DNA from: Gluconacetobacter tumulicola
Lineage (GTDB): Bacteria; Pseudomonadota; Alphaproteobacteria; Acetobacterales; Acetobacteraceae
Assembly: GCF_014174215.1 (NCBI RefSeq)
Contig: NZ_JABEQL010000006.1
Coordinates: 143,171 to 207,170, forward strand
DNA: 64,000 nucleotides
Direction: 5' to 3'
Part shown: positions 49,191 to 57,434 of the stretch, one piece after another
How positions within the stretch are numbered: the stretch's first letter is position 1
Layout: the number at the start of each line of letters is the position of its first letter
Program-made: the position numbers and the translations under genes
Notes under the pieces: generated by a model
Database searches by the model: none
What the model was told of the DNA's origin: nothing
The model's input: only the letters and a program-made list of their open reading frames with translations

Positions 49191-49784
49191 TCAGCCGGGA
49201 GTCGGGTCCAGCCAGCCGATATTGCCGTCCTGCCGACGGTAGATGACGTTGATCTGCTCGCTGATGCTGTTGCGGAACATCAGCAGGGTGGAGGCTGCGA
49301 GATCGAGGCGCATCACGGCCTCGCTGACGCTGAGCGTGGCGATTTCGGCCGTGCGTTCGGCGATGATGGTGGCGTAGGTGCGGGTGACGGCCTCTCGTGC
49401 CGCGCCGTTCTGCGCCCGCTCGGTGTCGTCGGCCGGGCGGAGGATGTAGCTGCGCCCCATCTCGGGCGATTTGCGGCGGGGGAGGGTGCGGATATGGTCG
49501 TTGACCCGCTCGCGATAGCGGCGGAGGCGCCGGGCCATATGTTCGGCGGCGTCGTCGAACGCGCCATGGGCGTCGGTGCCTTCGCCCTCGCCCCGCAAGG
49601 TGAGGCCCCGCGCAGCGTGAAGATTGATATCACAGGTAAAGAAGGATCGCGCGCGGCTGAACGTGACCTGGGCTTCCAGGGCGCGATCGAAATATTTGTC
49701 GGCAAGGCGATCGAGATGCCCTGTAACCCGGTGTTTCAGGGCGTCCGAGAGGTCGATCTGTTTGCCAGCGACACTGATCTGCAT
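49191..49784 (-). CDS. hpf: Ribosome hibernation promoting factor (long form)
   Basis: A 197-residue long HPF that dimerises 70S ribosomes into inactive 100S particles. The S30AE domain (MQISVAGKQIDLSDALKHRV, HLDRLADKYFDRALEAQVTF, INLHAARGLTLRGEGEG) is at 1-105. After a linker, the C-terminal domain at ~140-197 mediates dimerisation (LDLAASTLLMFRNSISEQIN, VIYRRQDGNIGWLDP). It lies downstream of rpoN, the usual order. Confidence 0.95.
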   Translation of the reverse strand: MQISVAGKQIDLSDALKHRVTGHLDRLADKYFDRALEAQVTFSRARSFFTCDINLHAARGLTLRGEGEGTDAHGAFDDAAEHMARRLRRYRERVNDHIRTLPRRKSPEMGRSYILRPADDTERAQNGAAREAVTRTYATIIAERTAEIATLSVSEAVMRLDLAASTLLMFRNSISEQINVIYRRQDGNIGWLDPTPG

Positions 49785-49871
49785 GTGACATCACCCCTTG
49801 CATAGAGGAGCGTCCGAAACCGGACGGAACCAGGCCGGCGGTCCATAATGCTCATTCCGCCAGGCGTGGCG

Positions 49872-51206
49872 TCAGGCCTCGAAAGCCTTTTCCCGTTTTC
49901 TCTGCACCGAATTGGGTATCCTCAGCGCATCCCGGTATTTGGCCACGGTTCGGCGCGAGATGTCTATTCCTTCCTTTATTAATTCGTTCACGATTGCATC
50001 GTCGGACAGGATCTCGTGTCTGGATTCCTGCGAAATCAGCAGCTTGATGCGGTGACGGACGGCTTCGGCGCTGTGATCCGAGCCGCCGGTGCGGCCGGGA
50101 ATGGCCGTGGTGAAGAAATATTTCAGCTCGAACAGTCCGCGGGGCGTGGCGATGTATTTGTTCGCCGTCACCCGGCTGACGGTGCTTTCGTGCAGGCCGA
50201 CCGCCTCGGCGATGTCGCGCAGCACCAGCGGCCGCAGATGCCCGACGCCGTGGGCCAGGAAGCCGCTCTGGCGGCGCATGATGGCGGTGGCGACGCGGAT
50301 GATCGTCTCGGCCCGCTGCTGGAGCGCGCGGACCAGCCAGTTGGCGCTGGCCAGGCGCTCGGTCATGAAGGGGCGGTCGGCGTCGCGCAGGCGGAGCGTG
50401 GTCCCTGTGGTCAGCGCCGAATTCACGATCACCCGTGGCATCGTGTCGGGATTGAGCTCGATGATCCAGTCATGATCCGGGGTCGGCAGCATCAGGACGT
50501 CCGGCACGATGATGCAGGGGGCGCCCGCCATCGCATCCAGGGCCGGGCGGGGTGACAGGGCCCGGATTTCGGTGATCATGGCGGCCAGATCGTCCTGGTC
50601 GACGCCGCACAGGGTCTGCAGCCGGCGCAGGTCGCGCCGGGCCAGCAGGTCCAGGTGCCGCAGCAGCATGGCCATGGCCGGGTCCAGCCGGTTGCGTTCG
50701 CGCAACTGGGCGGCCAGGCATTCGCCCAGATCGTGGGCGAACAGGCCGGTCGGTTCGAACTGCATCATCGCGAGGCGCACCCTCTCCACCCGGGTGGTGT
50801 CGGTGCCCAGCACGCGGGCGATATCCGCGGACGGCGTGGTCATGCGGCCGTCGGCATCCAGCAGGGTGATCAGGTGGGCGGCGATCTGCCGTTCGCCCGC
50901 ATCGAAGGGCGACAGCCTGACCTGCTCGGCCAGCCGTTCGTGCAGCGGGGGTGGGGGACCGGCCATGCCGTCGGGTGGATCATACCGCGCGCTGCCGTGC
51001 CGGGTCGGGGCCGGAGAGGGAGCGGGGTGGCGTGGCGCGCCGGATGGCTCGGCGGGCTCCAGCAGGGGATTGCGCTCCATCTCCTGCTCGATCACCGACC
51101 AGGTGTCGAGATTGGAGAGTTGCAGCAGCAGGATCGCCTGGCGGAGTTGTGGCGTCATGACCAGGGATTGGGCCTGCCGGAGGGCAAGCTTGGGTCCGAT
51201 CGTCAT
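49872..51206 (-). CDS. rpoN: RNA polymerase sigma-54 factor
   Basis: Alternative sigma factor for enhancer-dependent promoters, often nitrogen control. The 444-residue product has Region I (MTIGPKLALRQAQSLVMTPQ, QAILLLQLSNLDTWSVIEQEM) for activator response and the core-binding middle domain. The helix-turn-helix lies around DIAEAVGLHESTVSRVTANK, and the RpoN box appears as RRTVAKYRD near the end. It sits 9 bases after lptB, in the conserved lpt-rpoN-hpf order. Confidence 0.97.
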   Translation of the reverse strand: MTIGPKLALRQAQSLVMTPQLRQAILLLQLSNLDTWSVIEQEMERNPLLEPAEPSGAPRHPAPSPAPTRHGSARYDPPDGMAGPPPPLHERLAEQVRLSPFDAGERQIAAHLITLLDADGRMTTPSADIARVLGTDTTRVERVRLAMMQFEPTGLFAHDLGECLAAQLRERNRLDPAMAMLLRHLDLLARRDLRRLQTLCGVDQDDLAAMITEIRALSPRPALDAMAGAPCIIVPDVLMLPTPDHDWIIELNPDTMPRVIVNSALTTGTTLRLRDADRPFMTERLASANWLVRALQQRAETIIRVATAIMRRQSGFLAHGVGHLRPLVLRDIAEAVGLHESTVSRVTANKYIATPRGLFELKYFFTTAIPGRTGGSDHSAEAVRHRIKLLISQESRHEILSDDAIVNELIKEGIDISRRTVAKYRDALRIPNSVQRKREKAFEA

Positions 51207-51215
51207 GACGGGCGG

Positions 51216-52007
51216 TCAGAGGGAGAAATTTTCTCCAAGATAGACGCGCCGTACGTCTTCGTTGGCGACGATCTCCTCGGGGCGGCCTTCCATCAACACC
51301 TGGCCGCTATGCATGATATAGGCGCGGTCGATGACTTCCAGCGTCTCGCGGACGTTATGGTCGGTGATCAGCACGCCGATGCCGCGATCCTTGAGGTGCG
51401 AGACCAGGTCGCGGATCTCGCCCACCGCGATCGGGTCGATGCCCGCCAGGGGTTCGTCCAGCAGGATGTAATGGGGCTGGCTGGCAAGGGCGCGGGCGAT
51501 TTCCAGCCGTCGCCGCTCGCCGCCCGACAGGGCCAGCGACGGCGAGCGGCGCAGGTGGGAAATCCCGAATTCGCCCAGCAGGCCGGTCAGCATCTCCTCC
51601 CGCCGGTCGGGATCGGATTCCACGACTTCCAGCGCCGCCATGATGTTCTGTTCGACGTTCAGGCCGCGGAAGATGCTGGCTTCCTGCGGCAGGTAGCCGA
51701 TGCCCAGCCGGGCGCGGCGGTACATCGGCAGGCGGGTGATGTCGGTGCCGTCCAGGGTGATCGACCCGCTGTCGGGCTGGACCAGCCCCACGATCATGTA
51801 GAAGCTGGTGGTCTTGCCCGCGCCGTTGGGGCCCAGGAGGCCGACCGCCTCGCCGCGATTGACCTGGAGCGATACGTTCCGGACCACCGGCCGCTTCTTG
51901 TAGGACTTGCCGATCCCGCTGGCGATCAGTCCGCTGAGGGCGCCGCCGGACGCGTACAGGGCGGCATTCTTCGCCTCGTCGGACAGCGCGTAGGGGATGT
52001 CGTTCAT
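51216..52007 (-). CDS. lptB: LPS export ABC transporter ATP-binding protein LptB
   Basis: Cytoplasmic ATPase that powers LPS extraction with LptFG. The 263-residue product has Walker A LLGPNGAGKTTSFYM, Q-loop VGLVQPDSG, signature LALSGGERRRLEIARAL, Walker B YILLDEPLAGID and H-loop LITDHNV. A ~25-residue N-terminal extension precedes the ABC fold. Four-base overlap with lptA. Confidence 0.97.
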   Translation of the reverse strand: MNDIPYALSDEAKNAALYASGGALSGLIASGIGKSYKKRPVVRNVSLQVNRGEAVGLLGPNGAGKTTSFYMIVGLVQPDSGSITLDGTDITRLPMYRRARLGIGYLPQEASIFRGLNVEQNIMAALEVVESDPDRREEMLTGLLGEFGISHLRRSPSLALSGGERRRLEIARALASQPHYILLDEPLAGIDPIAVGEIRDLVSHLKDRGIGVLITDHNVRETLEVIDRAYIMHSGQVLMEGRPEEIVANEDVRRVYLGENFSL

Positions 52008-52969
52008 GGGTGGGTTCCGGCAGGGGGGGGATTGGCCTCGTTGGGGACCATCAGGCCGCTGACCCGTCCGCCCGGACGTTCGGTCATCGTGGCGATCCCG
52101 GTATGCATGTTCACGATTGCCGCGGCTCCGCTGATCTGGTTCTGGCCCCGCGTGATATGCACGTTGCCGACGATCCGCGCGATCCCGGTGTCGGGAACAT
52201 ACACGCCGCGGTCGCCGGTCACGGTTTCGGTCTGCGTGCGGACGAAAACATGGCCGAACGCGTTCACTTTTTCCAGCTTCCCCGAACTGGTCAATGGGTC
52301 TCCGCCCTGTCCGGCCGGTTGCGGGGCGGGCTGGGCGGTGGATTTTGCGGCGGGCTGGGTCGGTGCGCTGTATCCGACCAGCACGTCGGCGCGGATCTGC
52401 CGCCCGTCATTGGTGGTGACGGTGGCGTCGCCCCTGCCGACCGACATGCGGGTCTGGGAATAATATTCCATCGAATCCCGGGCCGTCAGGACGTCCTGCG
52501 GCGTGGTCAGCTTCAGCCCCTTGCCGGTCAGGACCATGACCGCCTGGTCGATATCGTAGACGGCCTTATCGCCCCAGGCCTGGTCGGTGTCGGTGAAGAT
52601 GTGGACGTGCCCCAGCGCGTTCAGGCGATAGACCTCGTTCGCGCCCGATCCCGCCTCGTTACTCTGGGAGCCGTCGGCGGGGGGCGAGGGGGGCGTGGCC
52701 GGTGCCGGTGATCCGGCGGCTTTCTTGCGATAGAAGGCGATCAGGCGGTCGGCGGTCACGGTGACGTTGCCGCGGGTGGCCTGGGCCTTGTCATAGGCGG
52801 TGACGGTCTGGGTCTTCTGGTCCCAGTCGAACCCGCCGGCCGCCGTGACGTTGATCTGACCGCCATGCGACAGGTCGATGGCCTGGCCGCGCGCGCCGCC
52901 CGGAAGTGAGAGGCAGGCCGCGGCGCCAAGGAGCAGGAACGCGGAGGCGGCCTTTGCGGGGGCGGTCAT
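52004..52969 (-). CDS. lptA: LPS transport periplasmic protein LptA
   Basis: Bridge protein whose stacked beta-jellyrolls carry LPS across the periplasm. The 321-residue product has a signal peptide (AFLLLGAAACLSLPGGARG). OstA-type beta repeats follow: AYDKAQATRGNVTVTADRLI, NALGHVHIFTDTDQAWGDKAVY, RDSMEYYSQTRMSVGRGDATV and RIVGNVHITRGQNQISGA. At 321 residues it is longer than E. coli LptA owing to Pro/Ala/Ser-rich inserts near 95 and 200. Confidence 0.9.
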   Translation of the reverse strand: MTAPAKAASAFLLLGAAACLSLPGGARGQAIDLSHGGQINVTAAGGFDWDQKTQTVTAYDKAQATRGNVTVTADRLIAFYRKKAAGSPAPATPPSPPADGSQSNEAGSGANEVYRLNALGHVHIFTDTDQAWGDKAVYDIDQAVMVLTGKGLKLTTPQDVLTARDSMEYYSQTRMSVGRGDATVTTNDGRQIRADVLVGYSAPTQPAAKSTAQPAPQPAGQGGDPLTSSGKLEKVNAFGHVFVRTQTETVTGDRGVYVPDTGIARIVGNVHITRGQNQISGAAAIVNMHTGIATMTERPGGRVSGLMVPNEANPPPAGTHP

Positions 52970-53745
52970 CGACTGGGCTCCGTCTGGGAAGCGTGGGGGG
53001 CGGAAGGGTGGCCGGCCGGGCCGGCATGGGCGTCATCGTTCAGGATCAGCCGCCCCGGGCCGCGGAACTGGGCGATCCCCTCATGCTGGGACAGCAGGAC
53101 ACCCTGGGCGTCCAGCATGCCGAACGGACCTTCGGCATGCACCCATTGATCGGAGGCGATGATCCCCTGCCTGAGGTCCATGTCTGCCGTGACCCCGGTG
53201 AGGATGACGCCGTCTTCGCGGTAGAGTGCCACGTCCTGCGTCAGGTCCAGCAATTGTTCATGTTGCAGATACACGCCCTGGACCGCGCTGACCATCATCC
53301 AGTCTCCGCCCTGCGTCAGCGTGTCGGCGGCCGGCCGGGTGAGATTGATGCGGTCCTGGCTGATCTGCTGGGCCTGGTCGGCGGTGATCATGAACGGCCG
53401 GTCGTGCTCGTCCAGTCCCCGATAGACGGCGCCGAGCATGTTGCCGCTGGTGACGTGCAGGTTTTCCATCTCGCGCAGGGCGCCGCGCTGCATGTTGATC
53501 AGCCGGTCGAGGGCCGGCCACAGCGCGATCGAGCCCAGCAGCAGCAGGGCGGCCGCCGGCAGCGCCCACTTGGCCCAGCGGACCAGGCGCTGGCGGCGGG
53601 CGATATCGCCCGGCCGGAGTACCCGGCGGAGGCGGGACGTATCCTGATGCAGCAGCGACCGCTGCCGCGCCACCTGGTCGGCGGAGCGGGCGAAATCCTC
53701 GCGCCGGGGGGGGGTGTCGCCATTGGGAGGCGGGCCGCTGCTCAT
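52966..53745 (-). CDS. lptC: LPS export system protein LptC
   Basis: Bitopic inner-membrane protein that hands LPS to LptA. The 259-residue product has an N-terminal cytoplasmic part, one membrane helix (WALPAAALLLLGSIALWPAL, ~52-71) and a periplasmic LptC/YrbK beta domain. Within the latter are RPFMITADQAQQISQDRINL, DVALYREDGVILTGVTADMDL and ASDQWVHAEGPFGMLDAQGV. Overlaps of four bases with both kdsD and lptA show a tightly coupled operon. Confidence 0.9.
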   Translation of the reverse strand: MSSGPPPNGDTPPRREDFARSADQVARQRSLLHQDTSRLRRVLRPGDIARRQRLVRWAKWALPAAALLLLGSIALWPALDRLINMQRGALREMENLHVTSGNMLGAVYRGLDEHDRPFMITADQAQQISQDRINLTRPAADTLTQGGDWMMVSAVQGVYLQHEQLLDLTQDVALYREDGVILTGVTADMDLRQGIIASDQWVHAEGPFGMLDAQGVLLSQHEGIAQFRGPGRLILNDDAHAGPAGHPSAPHASQTEPSR

Positions 53746-54791
53746 GCCACGCCCGCGCGCAGCAGGTCATGGACATGGAGGATGCCGACGGGAAGCCCCT
53801 CGCCATCCAGCACGAACAGGCTGGTGATCGGGCGGGCGCGGGCGTTCATCAGCCGCAGCGCCTCGGCCGCCAGCATGTCGGGCTCGGTCGTCAGCGGGGA
53901 GGTGTTCATGATGTCGGCCGCGCGGGTGCGGTCCAGGTCGCGGTCCAGGACGCGGCGCAGGTCGCCGTCGGTGATCAGCCCGCACAGCCTTCCGTCGGTG
54001 CCGATCACGCCCATGCAGCCGAATGCCTTGCGCGTCATCTCCATGATGACCTGTCGCAGGGAGCTGTCCGGCGTGCCCAGCGGCATGACGCCGCCGCGAT
54101 GCATCAGGTCCGCGACGCGGCGCAGCCGGGTGCCCAGCCGCCCGCCGGGATGGAAGATGCCGAATTCGGTCGCCGAGAATCCGCGCCGCTCCAGCAGGAC
54201 CACCGCCAGCGCGTCGCCCAGCGCCAGTTGCATCATGGAAGAGGTGGTCGGGGCGAGGCCCATCGGGCAGGCCTCGGGCGCATCGGGGATGATCAGGGGG
54301 ATGTCGGCCGCGCGCGCCAGAGTGGATTCGGCGCGGGTGGTGATGGCCACCAGCAACAGCCCGTACCGCCGCGCGTGGGCCACGATATCGGCCAGTTCCG
54401 CCGTTTCGCCCGAATTGGAGAGCGCCAGCACCGCATCGCCCGGCTGGAGCATCCCCAGATCGCCATGCGAGGCCTCGGAGGGATGGACGAAGACCGAGGG
54501 CGTGCCCGTCGAGGCCAGGGTCGACTGGATTTTGCGGCCGATCTGCCCGGACTTGCCGATGCCGGTGACGACGACGCGCCCCGTGAGCGCCGAGAAGGCT
54601 GCGATCGTGCGCGTGAAGGCTTCGCCGAGGGGCGGGGTGCCGTCGCCAGCGCGCGCGGGTGCGCGCAGGGCGGCCGCCATCTGTATCAGCCCGTCGGTCT
54701 CGCGCGCCAGCACCCGGCATGCCGCCGAGATATCGGCATCGGCCGGGCTGGAGTCGGAACTGTCACCTGCGGGATGGGCGGATTGGGTCAT
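53742..54791 (-). CDS. kdsD: D-arabinose-5-phosphate isomerase (KdsD/KpsF)
   Basis: Converts ribulose-5-phosphate to arabinose-5-phosphate, the first step to the Kdo of LPS. The 349-residue product has a SIS domain (VVVTGIGKSGQIGRKIQSTL, HPSEASHGDLGM, LALSNSGETAELADIV) and two C-terminal CBS domains (~225-345). The N-terminal ~30 residues are extra. Placement with lptC-lptA-lptB makes an LPS synthesis-and-export operon. Confidence 0.95.
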   Translation of the reverse strand: MTQSAHPAGDSSDSSPADADISAACRVLARETDGLIQMAAALRAPARAGDGTPPLGEAFTRTIAAFSALTGRVVVTGIGKSGQIGRKIQSTLASTGTPSVFVHPSEASHGDLGMLQPGDAVLALSNSGETAELADIVAHARRYGLLLVAITTRAESTLARAADIPLIIPDAPEACPMGLAPTTSSMMQLALGDALAVVLLERRGFSATEFGIFHPGGRLGTRLRRVADLMHRGGVMPLGTPDSSLRQVIMEMTRKAFGCMGVIGTDGRLCGLITDGDLRRVLDRDLDRTRAADIMNTSPLTTEPDMLAAEALRLMNARARPITSLFVLDGEGLPVGILHVHDLLRAGVA

Positions 54792-54861
54792 GCCAGCCGT
54801 GTATCGCCATGGCGGTGGTCCAGGTCAAACGGAACGATGGACCGCGCGGAGGAAGAGGGCA

Positions 54862-55491
54862 TCATGCCCGGTGGGCGAAGATGTCCGGTTCTTCGTATCC
54901 CAGCAGGTCCAGCCGCGCGCGGGCGGGCAGAAAATCGTAGCATGCCTGGGCCAGGTCGCGCCTTCCCTCGCGGTGGAGAAGGGCTTCCAGCTTTGCCCAG
55001 AGCGCGTGCAGGTGCAGCACGTCCGACGCGGCATAGGCCTGCTGTTCCGCCGTCAGCTCCGGCGCGCCCCAGTCGGATGTCTGCTGCTGCTTGCTGAGGT
55101 CGACCCCCAGCAGTTCGCGGCAGAGCTGGGCCAGGCCGTGACGGTCGGTGAAGGTGCGCACCAGCTTGGAGGCGATCTTGGTGCAGATGACGGGTGCGAC
55201 GGTGATTCCCAGCGTGTGCTGGAGGATTCCCACGTCGAAACGCGCGAAATGCATCAGCTTGGTAATGGCAGGATCGGCCATCAGCCGGGCGAGGTTGGGG
55301 CTGGGCGTACCGGGCAGGATCTGCACCAGATGCGCCGAGCCGTCGCCGGCGGAGATCTGCACCAGGCACAGGCGGTCGCGATGCGGCTTGAGCCCCATGG
55401 CCTCGGTATCGACCGCGATGGGGCCGTGGAAGGTGATGTCGGCCGGCAGATCGCCGCGATGCAGGAGGATCGAAGGCGTGGTGGCGATCAT
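54862..55491 (-). CDS. rnd: Ribonuclease D family 3'-5' exonuclease
   Basis: A 209-residue DEDD exonuclease that trims tRNA or other RNA 3' ends. The start at 55491 (MIATTPSILLHRGDLPADI) is chosen over an upstream ATG without family sequence. Exo I is AVDTEAMGL, Exo II is LMHFARFDVGIL and Exo III is QQAYAASDVLHLHAL. The HRDC domains of E. coli RNase D are absent, so this is the short form common in alphaproteobacteria. It lies 70 bases upstream of kdsD on the same strand. Confidence 0.93.
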   Translation of the reverse strand: MIATTPSILLHRGDLPADITFHGPIAVDTEAMGLKPHRDRLCLVQISAGDGSAHLVQILPGTPSPNLARLMADPAITKLMHFARFDVGILQHTLGITVAPVICTKIASKLVRTFTDRHGLAQLCRELLGVDLSKQQQTSDWGAPELTAEQQAYAASDVLHLHALWAKLEALLHREGRRDLAQACYDFLPARARLDLLGYEEPDIFAHRA

Positions 55492-55705
55492 GCGTAAGTC
55501 CCCGCATTGCAGGCGTGACGACGGAAAATGAAAGAACGGCCCATGAGTTCCAACCCGCAACACGCGCGACCGCGCCAACATGCCGTCATGACCGGATGTC
55601 GGGGGCGGTGACGGACATATAATATCGGAAGCGCCAATGCGCGAGGGGGTGCCGACCAGCCGCCCGGGGCCGCCCTTGCGGGCGATATCTGATACGGCTG
55701 AAAAA

Positions 55706-55835
55706 ATGGTGCCCAGAAGAAGACTCGAACTTCCACGACCTTGCGGCCACAGGTACCTGAAACCTGCGCGTCTACCAATTCCGCCATCTGGGCTCAGAAG
55801 GCCCCCGTTTCCGGGGTGGTGAGGGGGATTTACTC
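55706..55835 (-). repeat. 130-base tandem-duplicated unit, copy 1 (tRNA-Leu plus leader)
   Basis: This segment and 55985-56114 are the same length and differ at only about three positions. Each contains a whole tRNA-Leu and ~40 bases of upstream sequence with a CCCCG-GAAA-CGGGG hairpin. The copies are 149 bases apart. Confidence 0.9.
55707..55793 (-). tRNA. tRNA-Leu (anticodon CAG), copy 1
   Basis: The minus-strand sequence begins GCCCAGATGGCGGAATTGG. The anticodon arm is CAGGT-TTCAGGT-ACCTG with CAG. A long class II variable arm (TGGCCGCAAGGTCG) and T-arm GAAGTTCGAGTCTTC follow. The acceptor stem ends TCTGGGC, then A and an encoded CCA. It is 87 bases long and identical to copy 2. Confidence 0.97.
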
Positions 55836-55984
55836 GGAAACAACAGGGTGGTCAACGGCGCCCTTCACATATTCCGCATGAGAAATGACAGGATGTGCAA
55901 TGCGTTGGGAGACGCCATGCCGAAAGGGCGCTCCGACACTGTCGGGCGCCTGCCAGCGAACTGATTTTTCAGCATTTGGGAGAG

Positions 55985-56114
55985 ATGGTGCCCAGAAGAA
56001 GACTCGAACTTCCACGACCTTGCGGCCACAGGTACCTGAAACCTGCGCGTCTACCAATTCCGCCATCTGGGCTTAGAAGGCCCCCGTTTCCGGGGTGGTG
56101 AGGGGCGTTTACTC
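55985..56114 (-). repeat. 130-base tandem-duplicated unit, copy 2
   Basis: Second copy of the tRNA-Leu unit. Mismatches to copy 1 lie only in the leader: GCTTAG for GCTCAG, and GGGGCG for GGGGGA near the far end. The tRNA itself is unchanged. Confidence 0.9.
55986..56072 (-). tRNA. tRNA-Leu (anticodon CAG), copy 2
   Basis: Identical to the copy at 55707-55793, with the same CAG anticodon, long variable arm and encoded CCA. It lies upstream of copy 1 on the same strand, so both may be cut from one transcript. Confidence 0.97.
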
Positions 56115-56308
56115 TGCCCTTCGGGGGCGGTCAACACGGGCTGGACGATTCGTGTCGCTTTTATTGCATGCGCGCGGCGACGAGGTGTGTTCGGCCGAGC
56201 GGGATGGGCGTTGTGCTACATGTGTGAAAAAACAGGATGAGGGGCGGGATTCCGCGCGTGGGCAGGCTCCTTGCGCATGGCGGCCGACCCCATATTCGGG
56301 GGATGGAC

Positions 56309-57229
56309 ATGACGACGCGAAAAGTGGCGGCGGTAATCGGCGGCTCGGGCTTCCTGGGGCGGCATGTGGTCCGGCGCCTGGCGGAGGACGGGTATGTGGT
56401 GCGCGTGGCCGCGCGCCGCGCCGATCGGGCGGCGTCACTGCGCCCGCTGGGCGATGTGGGGCAGATCGTGCCGCTGGGGGCCTCGATTCTGAATCCCGAA
56501 TCGCTCGTGCCGGTCGTTGAGGGGGCGCGGGTCGTGGTGAACCTGGTCGGCATCCTGGCCGAGCGCGGGCGGGCGACGTTTCAGGCGGTGCATGTTGAGG
56601 GCGCGGCGGCCGTCGCGCGTCTGGCGGCTTCGGCGGGGGTGGCGCAACTGGTGCATGTCTCGGCCATCGGGGCGTCGCCGGACAGCCGCTCCGCCTATGG
56701 CCGCAGCAAGGCGGCCGGAGAGGACGCGGTGCTGCGCGCGATGCCCGAGGCGACGATCGTGCGGCCGTCCATCCTCTTCGGGGCGGAGGACCATTTTACC
56801 AACCTGTTCGCCACGCTGGCGCGGTTCAGCCCGATCGTCCCGGTCTATGGCGCGCGGACGCGCCTGCAGCCGGTTTATGTTGCCGATGTGGCCGAGGGAA
56901 TCCGGCGGCTTCTGGCAGGCGGGTATGCGGGGACGATCTTCGAGTTCGGTGGGCCGGCGATTCGGACGATGGAGGAGATCGCGCGCCTGGTCGTGGCGGC
57001 GGTGGGGCGCCGCCGGCTGGTGGTTGCGGTGCCGCCCGCCCTGGCCTGGTGGCAGGCCATGTGGCTGGAGCGCCTGCCCGGAAAGATGCTGACGCGGGAC
57101 CAGCTGGCGATGCTGTCGAGCGACAATGTGGCGGCGGATGGGGCGCCGGGCCTGCAGCAGCTGGGCATTCAGCCGGCGTCGATGGAAATGATTGTCCCAT
57201 CCTATCTGGCTAGATATAAAATTACATAA
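56309..57229 (+). CDS. NAD(P)-dependent epimerase/NDUFA9-like protein
   Basis: A 306-residue atypical short-chain dehydrogenase. The Rossmann motif VIGGSGFLGRHVVRRLAEDGY is at the start. VVNLVGILAERGRATFQAVHVEG matches the complex I NDUFA9-like group, followed by VHVSAIGASPDSRSAYGRSKAAGE (YxxxK) and IVRPSILFGAEDHFTN. Alphaproteobacterial relatives are annotated as complex I-associated NAD-binding proteins; here no nuo genes are near. ATG 56309 sits five bases after GGGGGA; ATG 56303 is the alternative. The last ~40 bases are unusually AT-rich. Confidence 0.88.
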   Translation: MTTRKVAAVIGGSGFLGRHVVRRLAEDGYVVRVAARRADRAASLRPLGDVGQIVPLGASILNPESLVPVVEGARVVVNLVGILAERGRATFQAVHVEGAAAVARLAASAGVAQLVHVSAIGASPDSRSAYGRSKAAGEDAVLRAMPEATIVRPSILFGAEDHFTNLFATLARFSPIVPVYGARTRLQPVYVADVAEGIRRLLAGGYAGTIFEFGGPAIRTMEEIARLVVAAVGRRRLVVAVPPALAWWQAMWLERLPGKMLTRDQLAMLSSDNVAADGAPGLQQLGIQPASMEMIVPSYLARYKIT

Positions 57230-57258
57230 ACAAGCCAGCTCAACGCATTATATGGTCA

Positions 57259-57279
57259 ATTGGTCCGAAGCGGACCAAT
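57259..57279. promoter_or_regulatory. Perfect inverted repeat upstream of gltD
   Basis: ATTGGTCCG-AAG-CGGACCAAT has 9-base arms and a three-base centre, 30 bases after the preceding gene and 156 before gltD. No U-tract directly follows. It may be an operator for glt or a stem for weak termination. Confidence 0.45.
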
Positions 57280-57434
57280 GTGACCCAGTGGCCCGTTCGC
57301 CCTGATGGTTCTCGATTGGCCTTTTTGTCATAAATGGCAGTGATGCTGTCTTTTATGGGAGATATGTCTGTCGTAGGTGTTCCGCCAACAACACGCACCG
57401 CAGGTGACGGTCGGGCGTTATCCAGGGGGGACCG

